From an uncultured Eubacteriales bacterium (GTDB lineage Bacteria > Bacillota > Clostridia > Oscillospirales > CAG-272): a stretch of DNA of 64,000 nucleotides. A program made the position numbers and the translations under genes. The stretch spans positions 74,782-138,781 of the forward strand of contig UQNQ01000003.1 in assembly GCA_900542425.1 (NCBI GenBank), given 5' to 3'. The notes under the pieces were generated by a model. The model was not told the DNA's origin. It searched no databases and saw only the letters and a program-made list of their open reading frames with translations. Positions 50,492 through 59,471 of this stretch are shown here, one piece after another. Every line of letters starts with the position of its first letter. The first letter of the stretch is position 1.

Positions 50492-51031
50492 ATGTCAAGA
50501 ATTGGTAGAAAAGAAATTGCCGTTCCTGCCGGTGTTGCCATTACAGTGGATGACAACAATGTTGTTACTGTCAAAGGACCGAAAGGAACGCTCAGCACCC
50601 CGATCCACAAAAATATCACGGTTGCCGTAGATGGCAATGTCGTCAAGGTGACCCGACCGGATGACGAGCGTGAAAACCGTTCGCTCCACGGGCTTTCCAG
50701 AACACTGATTGCCAATATGGTAGAGGGTGTAACAAGCGGCTATTCCAAAACGCTTGAAATTGTAGGCGTCGGATACAGAGCTGCGAAATCAGGAAAAACG
50801 CTGACTTTGAATCTTGGACATTCTCATCCGATTTTGTTTGAAGAAAAGGATGGAATTACGTTTGATGTTCCGAATTCAACTACTGTTGTGGTCAATGGAA
50901 TTGATAAACAAACGGTAGGTCAGATTGCAGCGCAGATCCGTGAGAAGAGACCGCCTGAACCGTATCTCGGAAAAGGTGTGAAATACAGCGGTGAATATAT
51001 TCGCCGTAAAGCCGGAAAGACCGGTAAATAA
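50492..51031 (+). CDS. rplF: 50S ribosomal protein L6
   Basis: 179 residues, normal. SRIGRKEIAVPAGVAITVDD start, VGVGYRAAKSGKTLTLNLG in the middle and RPPEPYLGKGVKYSGE at the end are family signatures. Near the factor-binding site of the 50S subunit. Confidence 0.98.
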   Translation: MSRIGRKEIAVPAGVAITVDDNNVVTVKGPKGTLSTPIHKNITVAVDGNVVKVTRPDDERENRSLHGLSRTLIANMVEGVTSGYSKTLEIVGVGYRAAKSGKTLTLNLGHSHPILFEEKDGITFDVPNSTTVVVNGIDKQTVGQIAAQIREKRPPEPYLGKGVKYSGEYIRRKAGKTGK

Positions 51032-51049
51032 AGAAAGGAGTGGATTAAA

Positions 51050-51409
51050 ATGGTATCAAGAAAAGACAGCAATAAAGCACGTCTTGTTCGTCACAAGAGA
51101 GTGCGCGCTAAGATTTCCGGCACACCGGAAAAACCTCGTCTTTGTGTTTATCGTTCGCTTGCGAACATCAACGCACAGATCATTGATGATGTGAACGGTG
51201 TAACACTCGTATCCGCATCCACCCTCGAAAAGGTTTTTGAAGGCAACGGCGGAAACAAGGATGCAGCAAAGGTCATCGGTAAAACAATTGCCGAGAGAGC
51301 ACTTGAAAAAGGAATCACCGAGGTGGTATTTGACCGCGGCGGTTATGTTTATCAGGGAAGAGTGAAAGAACTTGCAGAAGGCGCCCGCGAAGGCGGACTT
51401 AAGTTCTGA
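51050..51409 (+). CDS. rplR: 50S ribosomal protein L18
   Basis: 119 residues. KARLVRHKRVRAKISGTPEK start, VFDRGGYVYQGRVKELAEGAREGGLKF end. Binds 5S rRNA with L5. Confidence 0.98.
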   Translation: MVSRKDSNKARLVRHKRVRAKISGTPEKPRLCVYRSLANINAQIIDDVNGVTLVSASTLEKVFEGNGGNKDAAKVIGKTIAERALEKGITEVVFDRGGYVYQGRVKELAEGAREGGLKF

Positions 51410-51423
51410 GGAGGAGGAAAAAC

Positions 51424-51924
51424 ATGGCGAAAAGAATTGATCCGGCAACGCTTGAACTCAAAGAAGTTACCGTTGCCACCAACCGTGTTTCCAAGACCGT
51501 TAAGGGCGGACGCATCGCACGCCAGACTGCAATTATGGTTGTAGGCGACGAAAACGGACACGTCGGCTATGGTCTCGGAAAGGCATCCGAATATCCCGAA
51601 GCGATTCGCAAGGGAATTGAAGATGCAAAGAAAAATATTATTGAGGTATCTCTCAAGGGAACAACGATTCCTCATGAGGTTATCGGCGAATATGGTGCGG
51701 CAAGAGTACTTCTCAAACCGGCATCTCCCGGTACCGGCGTTATCGCCGGCGGTACGGTGCGTTCCGTTGTTCAAATGGCGGGAATCAAAGATATTCGTGC
51801 AAAATGTATCCGTTCAAGCAATCCTTCAAATGTTGTTAAGGCAACCTTTGAGGGGCTTAAGGCGCTTCGCACTGCCGAAGAGGTTGCAGCGATCCGCGGT
51901 ATTGATAAAGATTCCATGAAATAA
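51424..51924 (+). CDS. rpsE: 30S ribosomal protein S5
   Basis: 166 residues. The double-stranded-RNA-binding half has TNRVSKTVKGGRIARQTAI and GYGLGKASEYPEAIRKGIE; the second half has VLLKPASPGTGVIAGG. Important for decoding accuracy. Normal length. Confidence 0.98.
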   Translation: MAKRIDPATLELKEVTVATNRVSKTVKGGRIARQTAIMVVGDENGHVGYGLGKASEYPEAIRKGIEDAKKNIIEVSLKGTTIPHEVIGEYGAARVLLKPASPGTGVIAGGTVRSVVQMAGIKDIRAKCIRSSNPSNVVKATFEGLKALRTAEEVAAIRGIDKDSMK

Positions 51925-51938
51925 GGAGGCAGACGGAG

Positions 51939-52118
51939 ATGGAACAGATTAAAATCACACTCACCGGAAGCCTTATCGGTTCAAGTCCCAAACAAAAGGC
52001 AGTTGCAAAATCGCTCGGGCTTACCAAGATCGGCGATGTGACGGTTCAGAAAAATGATGCTTCCGTTTTGGGTAAGGTCAAAATTGTCTCTCACCTTATC
52101 AAGGTGGAAAATGTATAA
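51939..52118 (+). CDS. rpmD: 50S ribosomal protein L30
   Basis: 59 residues, the usual L30 size. IKITLTGSLIGSSPKQKAVA then SLGLTKIGDVT is the family pattern. ATG after GACGGAG, 14 bases downstream of rpsE; rplO follows after about 64 bases. Conserved spc-operon position supports the call. Confidence 0.95.
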   Translation: MEQIKITLTGSLIGSSPKQKAVAKSLGLTKIGDVTVQKNDASVLGKVKIVSHLIKVENV

Positions 52119-52182
52119 TTTTATACATTTAAAATGAAATTGGATGATAATCAAAAATTCACAGTATAAGGAGGATACCCAA

Positions 52183-52623
52183 ATGAAGCTACATGAACTT
52201 TCACCGGCAGAAGGGTCCGTAAAACCGTCTTTCCGTAAGGGAAGAGGTGCGGGTTCCGGTAACGGAAAAACTGCTGGAAAGGGTCATAAGGGGCAGAATG
52301 CACGCTCCGGCGGCGGTGTCAGACCGGGCTTTGAAGGAGGACAGATCCCGCTTTACAGAAGACTTCCTAAAAGAGGTTTTCACAATGTATTTGCAAAGCG
52401 GTATGCTATCGTCAATCTGAAATCCTTGGAGGCTTTCCCGGACGGTGCTGTCGTAGATGCGGATGCTCTTCTTGAGAAACGCATTATCAGAAAAACACTT
52501 GACGGCGTGAAAATACTCGGGCAGGGTGAGATCACAAAGAAATTTACAGTCAAAGCTGCGATTTTTTCCGCCAGTGCAAAGGAAAAGATTGAATCTGCGG
52601 GCGGAAAGTGCGAGGTGGTATAA
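52183..52623 (+). CDS. rplO: 50S ribosomal protein L15
   Basis: 146 residues. KLHELSPAEGSVKPSFRKGR then GSGNGKTAGKGHKGQNARSG and PGFEGGQIPLYRRLPKRGF are diagnostic. ATG at 52183 follows TAAGGAGG; a longer in-frame start has no similarity. The secY GTG starts directly after its stop. Confidence 0.97.
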   Translation: MKLHELSPAEGSVKPSFRKGRGAGSGNGKTAGKGHKGQNARSGGGVRPGFEGGQIPLYRRLPKRGFHNVFAKRYAIVNLKSLEAFPDGAVVDADALLEKRIIRKTLDGVKILGQGEITKKFTVKAAIFSASAKEKIESAGGKCEVV

Positions 52624-53961
52624 GTGTTTAAAACGCTGAGAAATGCGTGGACAATACCGGAACTTCGCCGGAAGATTTTGTTTACGCTTGTCATCGTATT
52701 CTTATACCGCGTCGGTGCAGCAATTCCTGTTCCTTTTATTGATTATCAAGCAATGCAGGCTGCGGCAAATCTGTACAGCGAGGGAATCTTTTCTTATTTG
52801 AATATTCTTTCGGGTTATGCATTTTCCAAAGCCACTTTGCTTGCTCTTTCGGTAACGCCATACATCAACGCATCCATTATTATGCAGCTTCTCACAGTTG
52901 CGATCCCTGCGCTGGAGAGAATGTCAAAAGATGGTGAAGCGGGACGAAAGAAAATTGAAAAAATTACCCGTTATGTAACACTTGCGATTGCAGTGATTAC
53001 AGCATACGGATATTTCGCAATTTTGGATTCCGATATCGGAGGTAATGTTGTTCCGTATTCGGGTGGTGCCAAAGTATTTGCGGCCATTGTTATTATTGCA
53101 TGCTATACAGCAGGTGCTTGTCTTGTTATGTGGCTCGGTGAGCGGATTGATGAACAGGGTATCGGAAACGGTATTTCTATGATCCTGTTTGCGAACATCG
53201 TATCCGGACTTCCTTCCACATTTGAGCAGTTTGCTTTGAATCTGACAGCGGAGCAGACAAGCGGTTATTTCAAGGGCGATTATGTTCCGTTGTGGCTCCA
53301 GATCGTTCTTTGGGTGGCGGTTATTCTTGTCCTTGTTGGTTCTATTGTGTTTGTTACGTATATGTCCGATGCGGAAAGAAGAATCCCTGTTCAGTATGCA
53401 AAACGTACCGTCGGCAGAAAAATGTACGGCGGTCAGAGTTCTAATCTTCCGATTAAGCTCAACATGTCCGGTGTTATGCCGATCATTTTTGCCAGCACGA
53501 TCGTTTCTCTTCCGATTACGATCATTTCCTTCTTCAATCCGACAGAAGGTTTCTGGCTTGGAGTCTATAACGCTCTGCAGGCTGACAGCTGGATCTATAT
53601 GATTGTGCTGTTTGTGCTGATTATCGCATTCGCATATTTCTATATTTCGATTTCCTTTAATCCTGTTGAGGTTGCCAATAACCTGATGCAGCAGGGTGGT
53701 TCTATTCCGGGAATTCGTCCCGGTAAGCCGACTGCCCTTTATATTAAAAAGGTGCTTGGCAAGGTTGTCCTGATGGGAGCGCTTTTCCTTGGTATTGTCG
53801 CATGCTTCCCGTTGCTTCTTAACATTGTGACGGGCGGTCTTTTGAACGTCATTTCGTTTAGCGGTTCGACGCTGCTCATTGTAGTCGGTGTCATTTTGGA
53901 AACGGTACGCGAAATGGAAGCGCAGATGACCATGCGTCATTACAAGGGATTCCTTGATTAA
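52624..53961 (+). CDS. secY: Protein translocase channel subunit SecY
   Basis: 445 residues, ten membrane helices. The plug and gate regions are seen around PEL-R-R and GIGNGISMILFANIVSGLP, with VKYAKR-type cytoplasmic loop (VQYAKRTVGRKMYGGQ) that contacts SecA. The end RHYKGFLD is typical. GTG start right after the rplO stop; translational coupling is likely. Forms the secretion channel with SecE and SecG. Confidence 0.98.
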   Translation: MFKTLRNAWTIPELRRKILFTLVIVFLYRVGAAIPVPFIDYQAMQAAANLYSEGIFSYLNILSGYAFSKATLLALSVTPYINASIIMQLLTVAIPALERMSKDGEAGRKKIEKITRYVTLAIAVITAYGYFAILDSDIGGNVVPYSGGAKVFAAIVIIACYTAGACLVMWLGERIDEQGIGNGISMILFANIVSGLPSTFEQFALNLTAEQTSGYFKGDYVPLWLQIVLWVAVILVLVGSIVFVTYMSDAERRIPVQYAKRTVGRKMYGGQSSNLPIKLNMSGVMPIIFASTIVSLPITIISFFNPTEGFWLGVYNALQADSWIYMIVLFVLIIAFAYFYISISFNPVEVANNLMQQGGSIPGIRPGKPTALYIKKVLGKVVLMGALFLGIVACFPLLLNIVTGGLLNVISFSGSTLLIVVGVILETVREMEAQMTMRHYKGFLD

Positions 53962-54044
53962 GACACCTCATTCCGGTATCTGCCGCCGATTTTTTGCGGC
54001 TGATACCGTGAATGAATTTATCCATTTTTGAAAGGAGACCGCAT

Positions 54045-54686
54045 ATGAAGCTAATGTTTCTCGGCGCTCCGGGCGCCGGAAAAGGCACGCAGGCGGAGAT
54101 TGTCTCGGAACGTTACGGGATTCCCGCAATTTCGACGGGTGCTCTGCTGAGAGAAGCAATCAGTGCCGAAACCGAACTCGGCTTGAAGGCAAAACGCTAT
54201 ATCGACGATGGTTCACTGGTTCCGGACGAGGTTGTGATCGGCATCATTCAAGAGCGTCTGAAAAAGGATGACTGTAAGAATGGATTTATTCTTGACGGAT
54301 TTCCCCGTACAGTTGCACAGGCAAAGGCTCTTGACGATATGGGTGTGAAAATAGACGGGGTTATCGACATTGAGGTTTCGGATTCTGATATTATGAAGAG
54401 ACTGGGCGGTCGCAGACTTTGCGGCAAATGCGGTGCTTCCTATCATACCGAATATAAACCCTGTACAGTGGACGGAATTTGTGATAAGTGCGGAGGAGAG
54501 CTTGTAATTCGTGCGGATGATAAGCCTGAGGTAATTGAAAGCCGGCTTGCCGTTTATCATGAACAGACAGAACCGCTGAAGGATTATTATGCCGAACGCG
54601 GCGTGCTGAAAACAGTGATTGGCAAGGAAAAAATCGAGGATACGACAGCGCTTACACTGGCGGCAATTGAAAGCATAAGAGGCTGA
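54045..54686 (+). CDS. adk: Adenylate kinase (zinc form)
   Basis: 213 residues. P-loop LGAPGAGKGTQAE at the start; GFPRTVAQAKALD and the LID zinc ligands CGKCGASYH and CDKCGGE are clear. Balances AMP, ADP and ATP. ATG at 54045 was chosen because AAAGGAG precedes it and P-loop position fits; a longer frame starts in the intergenic region. Confidence 0.97.
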   Translation: MKLMFLGAPGAGKGTQAEIVSERYGIPAISTGALLREAISAETELGLKAKRYIDDGSLVPDEVVIGIIQERLKKDDCKNGFILDGFPRTVAQAKALDDMGVKIDGVIDIEVSDSDIMKRLGGRRLCGKCGASYHTEYKPCTVDGICDKCGGELVIRADDKPEVIESRLAVYHEQTEPLKDYYAERGVLKTVIGKEKIEDTTALTLAAIESIRG

Positions 54687-54689
54687 TTC

Positions 54690-55442
54690 ATGATTCAGAT
54701 CAAAAACAGCGAACAATTGGCTATTATGCGTAAGGCGGGAAGAATTACCGGAGAGGCGATTCTTGTGGCGCGTGACCATATAAAAGAGGGTGTCAGTACC
54801 AAAGAACTTGATACTGTTATCCGACATTATATTGAAAAGTGCGGTGCTACTCCGTCGTTCCTCGGATATGGTGGCTTTCCCGGCAGTGCTTGCATCAGTA
54901 TCAACAACGAAGTGATCCACGGTATTCCAAGTGCCGATCGAATCCTGCGGGAGGGTGATATCGTTAAAATTGACGTTGGAGCCTGTTACCATGGATTTCA
55001 TGGAGACAGCGCGAATACGTTTGGCGTCGGCAAGATCAGCGAAGACGCCGAAGAGCTCATCCGGACAACGAGAGAAAGCTTTTTCCGGGCTGCGGAAAAA
55101 GCAACGGCAGGCGCAAGACTTGGAGATATCGGCTTTGCGGTCAGCGAATATGCACAGAGCTTCGGCTATGGTGTCGTTCGCAAATATGTCGGCCACGGGG
55201 TAGGACAAAATCTGCATGAGGATCCCGAAGTTCCGAATTTCGGGACAGCTGGCAGAGGGATGAGACTTTATACCGGTATGACAATTGCCATTGAGCCCAT
55301 GATTAACATAGGTTCTCCGGATGTCAAGGTGCTTTCCGATGGCTGGACAGTCGTGACGGCGGACGGCGGACTTTCCGCTCATTACGAGCATACCGTTGCT
55401 ATAACGGAAGGAAAACCCGTTCTCCTTACGCTGGTGGAGTGA
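54690..55442 (+). CDS. map: Methionine aminopeptidase
   Basis: 250 residues, type I. IKNSEQLAIMRKAGRITGEA start; metal ligands are the two Asp in IVKIDVGACYHGFHGDSANT, His in YVGHGVGQNLHEDP, and Glu in IAIEPMI, with the final Glu near HYEHTVAIT. Removes initiator Met from new proteins. Three bases after adk. Confidence 0.97.
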   Translation: MIQIKNSEQLAIMRKAGRITGEAILVARDHIKEGVSTKELDTVIRHYIEKCGATPSFLGYGGFPGSACISINNEVIHGIPSADRILREGDIVKIDVGACYHGFHGDSANTFGVGKISEDAEELIRTTRESFFRAAEKATAGARLGDIGFAVSEYAQSFGYGVVRKYVGHGVGQNLHEDPEVPNFGTAGRGMRLYTGMTIAIEPMINIGSPDVKVLSDGWTVVTADGGLSAHYEHTVAITEGKPVLLTLVE

Positions 55443-55457
55443 TAATTTCCGATTGTT

Positions 55458-55784
55458 ATGAAAAAGAAAAGGCATTCCGAAAAAGAAACAATCATTCCGC
55501 GAAAGACAGATTCAAGAGTCGGATCGGTTGTTGTTTCTCTGGCGGGTCACGACGCAGGTTTGCTTCTTGTGATCGTCGCAGGAATAGATGACCGATATGT
55601 GCTTGTTGCGGATGGAAAACGGCGAAAACTCATATCACCAAAAAAGAAAAAGATGCAGCATTTGAATGTGATTACAAGGCTGTCGAATGAGGATACGGAA
55701 AAACTCCGAACAGAAAGCGTCAATGACGCTTTTCTGCGGCGGACTCTTTCCTCTCTTGATCTCGAAAAGCTGACCCAAGATTAA
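55458..55784 (+). CDS. KOW-domain RNA-binding protein (L14e-like)
   Basis: 108 residues. A KOW-type barrel: GSVVVSLAGHDAGLLLVIVAG, then VLVADGKRRKLISPKKKKM, then a charged helix. This L14e/L27e-like protein occurs between map and infA in many Clostridia and is absent from Bacillus. Its role is probably in ribosome assembly or translation. Fifteen bases after map. Confidence 0.85.
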   Translation: MKKKRHSEKETIIPRKTDSRVGSVVVSLAGHDAGLLLVIVAGIDDRYVLVADGKRRKLISPKKKKMQHLNVITRLSNEDTEKLRTESVNDAFLRRTLSSLDLEKLTQD

Positions 55785-55809
55785 ATTTCTGAATTTAAGG
55801 AGGGGCATT

Positions 55810-56034
55810 ATGCCAAAGGACGACGTTATGGAATTTGAAGGCACGGTTATCGAGGCGATGCCCGGTGCCACCTTCAAAGTAAAGCTGCCCAACGGACATA
55901 TTGTATTGTCTCAGATTTCGGGCAAACTTCGCATGAATTCGATTCAGATTGTTCCGGGAGACCGCGTTACCGTTGAGGTTTCTGTCTACGATCTCAATAA
56001 GGGACGTATCACGTGGAGACTGCGTGAGAATTGA
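55810..56034 (+). CDS. infA: Translation initiation factor IF-1
   Basis: 74 residues, one OB fold. MPKDDVMEFEGTVIEAMPGA, then ISGKLRMNSIQIVPGDRVTV and a final ITWRLREN. The segment usually reading GHISGKMRKNFIRI-like is QISGKLRMNSIQI here, a modest divergence. AAGGAGGGG before the ATG. Confidence 0.96.
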   Translation: MPKDDVMEFEGTVIEAMPGATFKVKLPNGHIVLSQISGKLRMNSIQIVPGDRVTVEVSVYDLNKGRITWRLREN

Positions 56035-56088
56035 TTTTTTCCGGAAAATATCCATTATTTAAGTAAAGAAAGGAACGGTGCAAACCAC

Positions 56089-56202
56089 ATGAAAGTGAAA
56101 CCTTCCGTAAAAAAGATTTGCAATAAGTGCAAAATCATTAAAAGAAAAGGTCATGTTATGGTAATCTGCGAGAATCCCAAGCATAAGCAAAAACAGGGCT
56201 GA
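56089..56202 (+). CDS. rpmJ: 50S ribosomal protein L36
   Basis: 37 residues. MKVKPSVKKICNKCKIIKR then VICENPKHKQKQG: the C-x2-C ... C-x4-H zinc site of the zinc form of L36. AAAGGAA region before ATG. Position between infA and rpsM is the norm. Confidence 0.97.
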   Translation: MKVKPSVKKICNKCKIIKRKGHVMVICENPKHKQKQG

Positions 56203-56236
56203 TCGCATAACGAAGAAAGGGAGGTGTATTTCCAGA

Positions 56237-56605
56237 ATGGCTCGTATAGCTGGTGTTGAAATTCCAAATCAGAAGAGAGTTGAAATCGGTCTTACCTATA
56301 TTTACGGAATAGGCAGAGCAACCTCAAACAAAATTCTTGCAAAAACCGGAATCGATCCCGATACCCGTTGCAAGGATCTCACAGAAGACGATGTTTCCAA
56401 ACTCCGTGATGAAATCGAAAACTTCCACAAGGTGGAAGGCGACCTGCGTCGTGACGTTTCGATGGATATCAAGAGAATGGTTGAAATCGGCTGCTATCGC
56501 GGTATCCGGCACAGAAAAGGCTTGCCTGTCCGCGGTCAGAGAACAAAAACAAACGCAAGAACCAGAAAAGGTCCTGCAAAGACCATTGCAAATAAGAAGA
56601 AATAA
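56237..56605 (+). CDS. rpsM: 30S ribosomal protein S13
   Basis: 122 residues. ARIAGVEIPNQKRVEIGLTY start and RGQRTKTNARTRKGPAKTI end are diagnostic. Contacts P-site tRNA and the 50S subunit. GGGAGG precedes the ATG. Confidence 0.98.
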   Translation: MARIAGVEIPNQKRVEIGLTYIYGIGRATSNKILAKTGIDPDTRCKDLTEDDVSKLRDEIENFHKVEGDLRRDVSMDIKRMVEIGCYRGIRHRKGLPVRGQRTKTNARTRKGPAKTIANKKK

Positions 56606-56622
56606 GGAGTGATAGACAAATC

Positions 56623-57024
56623 ATGGCTAAAGCAGCAGCAACCAAAAAGGTAGTCAGAAAACGCCGCGAACGCAAGAATGTTGAAAAAGGTGCGGCTCAT
56701 ATCCGTGCAACCTACAACAATACGATCGTTACTATCACTGATGTAAACGGGAATACGGTATCTTGGGCATCCGCCGGTGAACTTGGTTTTAAAGGCTCAA
56801 GAAAATCCACTGCATTTGCTGCACAGATGGCAGCGGAATCCGCAGCAAAAATCGCTGCCGATAACGGCATGAAAAGCGTTGAGGTATACGTAAAAGGACC
56901 TGGACAAGGCAGAGAATCGGCGATTCGTGCGCTTCAGACACAGGGACTTGAAATTACGGTAATTCGCGATGTAACACCGGTTCCGCACAACGGATGCAGA
57001 CCGCCTAAAATCAGACGCGTTTAA
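56623..57024 (+). CDS. rpsK: 30S ribosomal protein S11
   Basis: 133 residues. HIRATYNNTIVTITDVNGN, then GFKGSRKSTAFAAQMAAESA and VRDVTPVPHNGCRPPKIRRV are family signatures. Forms the 30S platform beside the mRNA exit. Followed by rpsD. Confidence 0.98.
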   Translation: MAKAAATKKVVRKRRERKNVEKGAAHIRATYNNTIVTITDVNGNTVSWASAGELGFKGSRKSTAFAAQMAAESAAKIAADNGMKSVEVYVKGPGQGRESAIRALQTQGLEITVIRDVTPVPHNGCRPPKIRRV

Positions 57025-57045
57025 TGTAAGGAGGTATTGAAAACT

Positions 57046-57639
57046 ATGGCAAAGAACACACAGCCCGTTTTGAAGCGTTGTAAAACGCTGGGACTGTCTC
57101 CGGCTGTTCTCGGATATTCGAAAGAAACAAAACGCAATCCGAAGCAGATGCGCCGCAAACAGTCCGAATACGGTATGCAGCTGATAGAAAAGCAGAAGGT
57201 AAAATTTATCTATGGCGTGCTTGAGAAACAGTTCCGTTCTTATTATGAAAAAGCTGAGCGTAAACAGGGTATCACCGGTGAGCTTCTTCTGCAGGAGTTG
57301 GAACGTCGTTTGGACAGCGTAGTATTCCGTATGGGATATGCAAGCACCAGACGGGAAGCAAGACAGCTTGTCAATCACGGACATTTCACTGTAAATGGGA
57401 AACGCGTTAATATTCCGTCCTATCAGGTCCGTCTTGGCGATGTCGTTGCGGTTAGTGAAAAATTCCGTGCGAGTGAAAAAATGAAAGCTCTGATAGAGGA
57501 ATTCGGGAAAAAACCGATGCCTAAGTGGATTGATAAAGCCGCAGATGCTCTTGAAGGTAAGATTATTGCCATGCCTGCACGTGATGATATCGATTACGAG
57601 GTGTCCGAGCATCTGATCGTCGAGTTGTACTCCAAATAA
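57046..57639 (+). CDS. rpsD: 30S ribosomal protein S4 (zinc-free form)
   Basis: 197 residues. Only one Cys is near the N-terminus (KRCKTLGL), so the zinc site of some S4 proteins is absent. The S4 RNA-binding domain is clear: RLDSVVFRMGYASTRREARQ. ATG at 57046 was chosen because AGGAGG (57029-57034) is 11 bases away, whereas the upstream in-frame TTG is only 2 bases from it. S4 is an autogenous regulator in other bacteria. Confidence 0.97.
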   Translation: MAKNTQPVLKRCKTLGLSPAVLGYSKETKRNPKQMRRKQSEYGMQLIEKQKVKFIYGVLEKQFRSYYEKAERKQGITGELLLQELERRLDSVVFRMGYASTRREARQLVNHGHFTVNGKRVNIPSYQVRLGDVVAVSEKFRASEKMKALIEEFGKKPMPKWIDKAADALEGKIIAMPARDDIDYEVSEHLIVELYSK

Positions 57640-57750
57640 TCAATATGACCCCCGACGCATCCGTCCGAAGCGGCCGATGTCTCTCGGCAGTGCGTCATTT
57701 TCCAATACAAATTGTATTTGTGTTTTATAACAAGTAGGAGGGTTAATCAG
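57640..57750. promoter_or_regulatory. Structured rpoA leader
   Basis: 111 bases. GACGCA (57654) pairs with TGCGTC (57691) and encloses GCCGA/TCGGC (57673-57688). Then AATACAA-A-TTGTATT forms a small palindrome before the AGGAGGG site. No T-run fits termination well. A candidate S4-responsive or processing element. Confidence 0.45.
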
Positions 57751-58716
57751 ATGATTGAAATAGAAAGACCGAATATTACCGTTGCCGAATCGGAGAGCGA
57801 TCCCAGAAACGGGACTTTCGTTTTAGAGCCGCTAGAAAGAGGCTATGGCATTACACTTGGAAATTCATTGCGCAGAGTTCTGCTCAGTTCACTTCCCGGT
57901 GTTGCCGTTGTAAGCATCAAAATCAGCGGCGGAGACAAAGATATCCTGCATGAGATTTCGACGGTTCCCGGCGTAAAAGAAGACGTCTGCGAGATCGTTC
58001 TGAATGTGAAGGGAATTACGGCAAAGCTTTATCCGCAGAATCCCAAAACGGTATCGATTGACGTTACCGGTCCGAAGGACGTTACCGCGGGAGATATTAT
58101 ATGCGATGGCGATATTGAAATCCTGAATCCGGAACATCATATCGCAACGGTTTCCGACGGTGTTCGTTTCAAAATGGAGCTGACTTTCGATCATGGTCGC
58201 GGCTATGTCTCTCAGGAAAAAAACAAGCAGACCTATTCGACAGGACAAATCGGCGTTATTTATGTGGATTCTATATTTACCCCTGTTTATAATGTAAGCT
58301 ATAAGGTAGATCCCACTCGTGTCGGCAATGTAGTCGATTATGATAAGCTTACTCTTGATGTATTGACGAACGGTACGATCTCGGCAAGAGAAGCGGTATC
58401 GCTCGGAGCCAAGATACTCAACGAACATCTCAACCTCTTTGTAGAATTGTCTGATGAAGCAAAGAGTGCAGAGATCATGGTGGAAAGAGAAGAAACCAAA
58501 AAGGAAAAGGTCCTTGAGATGACCATTGAGGAGCTTGATCTGTCTGTGCGCAGCTTTAATTGCCTGAAGCGTGCAGGCATCGATACGGTAGAAGACCTCA
58601 CAAGCAGCACAGAGGCGGATATGATTAAAGTCCGTAATCTCGGTAAAAAATCGCTGGAAGAGGTCATTCAAAAACTCCATTCGCTCGGACTTAGTCTCAG
58701 AAAAGAAGAAGAATAA
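57751..58716 (+). CDS. rpoA: DNA-directed RNA polymerase alpha subunit
   Basis: 321 residues. N-terminal dimer domain: ERGYGITLGNSLRRVLLSSL. C-terminal domain with the 265-type determinant: LDLSVRSFNCLKRAGIDTVE and LRNLGKKSLEEV-type end (VRNLGKKSLEEVIQKLHSLG). ATG at 57751 follows TAGGAGGG; the longer frame lacks similarity. Last large gene of the operon, followed by a 226-base gap and rplQ. Confidence 0.97.
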   Translation: MIEIERPNITVAESESDPRNGTFVLEPLERGYGITLGNSLRRVLLSSLPGVAVVSIKISGGDKDILHEISTVPGVKEDVCEIVLNVKGITAKLYPQNPKTVSIDVTGPKDVTAGDIICDGDIEILNPEHHIATVSDGVRFKMELTFDHGRGYVSQEKNKQTYSTGQIGVIYVDSIFTPVYNVSYKVDPTRVGNVVDYDKLTLDVLTNGTISAREAVSLGAKILNEHLNLFVELSDEAKSAEIMVEREETKKEKVLEMTIEELDLSVRSFNCLKRAGIDTVEDLTSSTEADMIKVRNLGKKSLEEVIQKLHSLGLSLRKEEE

Positions 58717-58942
58717 TTTTCTGAAGATAAATTTGGCATCAAAACAGTGGAAGCGTATGGAATGCGCTTGAAACCCTTTTGAGAAAAATTTTGTCCCGCC
58801 GCTTTAGGGGACATGACAGATAAAATGAAATTTTTTGTTGTTGCAAACGGCGAAATCTTTCCATATTGTCCGTAGATGATTTCCAGTGAAATACGGAGAA
58901 TTCTGTCAAAACGATATAACAGGCAAAGGAGGATATGTTATA
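58717..58942. other. rpoA-rplQ spacer
   Basis: 226 bases without a gene, long for this position. A TGTCCC/GGGACA hairpin (58792-58813) is present without a T-run. No promoter of good quality is seen. AAAGGAGG just before rplQ is the ribosome site. Confidence 0.5.
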
Positions 58943-59284
58943 ATGCCCGGAACCAGAAAACTCGGCAGACCAACTGCCCATAGAATGGCTATGCTGAAAG
59001 GTATGGTAACTTTGCTTCTGGAAAACGGATCGATTGAAACGACCGTAACAAGAGCAAAAGAGGTCAGATCTTTGACCGATAAAATGATTACACTCGGCAA
59101 GAAGAATACGCTTGCTTCTCGTCGTGCCGCACTTTCTTTCATCACAAAGGAAGACGTTGTAAAAAAGCTTTTTGATGAGATTGCACCTACCTATATGGAA
59201 AGAAACGGCGGATATACGGCTGTTTATAAAATCGGACCGCGCCGTGGCGATGCCGCTGAGATGGCAATCGTAAAATTGGTATAA
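58943..59284 (+). CDS. rplQ: 50S ribosomal protein L17
   Basis: 113 residues. GTRKLGRPTAHRMAMLKGM start, TTVTRAKEVRSLTDKMITL and GPRRGDAAEMAIVKLV end are diagnostic. ATG at 58943 after AAAGGAGG. Last gene of the ribosomal operon; the energy-coupling transporter genes that often follow rplQ in Firmicutes are absent. Confidence 0.98.
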   Translation: MPGTRKLGRPTAHRMAMLKGMVTLLLENGSIETTVTRAKEVRSLTDKMITLGKKNTLASRRAALSFITKEDVVKKLFDEIAPTYMERNGGYTAVYKIGPRRGDAAEMAIVKLV

Positions 59285-59300
59285 TCTGAATAGCATGAAA

Positions 59301-59340
59301 AGTATCGGGTTGATTCCAGTTCAACCCGATATTTATTTTT
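59301..59340 (+). terminator. Terminator of the ribosomal operon
   Basis: TATCGGGTTGA (59303-59313) pairs with TCAACCCGATA (59321-59331) over a 7-base loop, followed by TTTATTTTTA. Confidence 0.85.
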
Positions 59341-59403
59341 ACAGCTGAAATGAATTTAAAGAGATTTTTACAAAATGAAGCGTCAAAGAAATTGTTTTTT
59401 GAC

Positions 59404-59434
59404 AATAAAAATATGGGCACTCTGAGTGCCCATA
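59404..59434 (-). terminator. Terminator of the glycosyltransferase gene
   Basis: TATGGGCACT and AGTGCCCATA (59412-59434) pair perfectly over CTG; on the minus strand TTTTTATTG follows. It lies 38 bases after the minus-strand gene's stop. Confidence 0.8.
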
Positions 59435-59471
59435 GGGAAGTTTAATTTTATATTTTCGTTTGAATTCCCGA

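Noticed and set aside
52924..53940. 338-codon minus-strand frame
   Set aside because: It is the antisense of secY; the peptide is rich in Arg, Asn and His with no motif, and secY is certain.
54213..55475. 420-codon minus-strand frame
   Set aside because: It is the antisense of adk and map, both certain; its peptide has no motifs.
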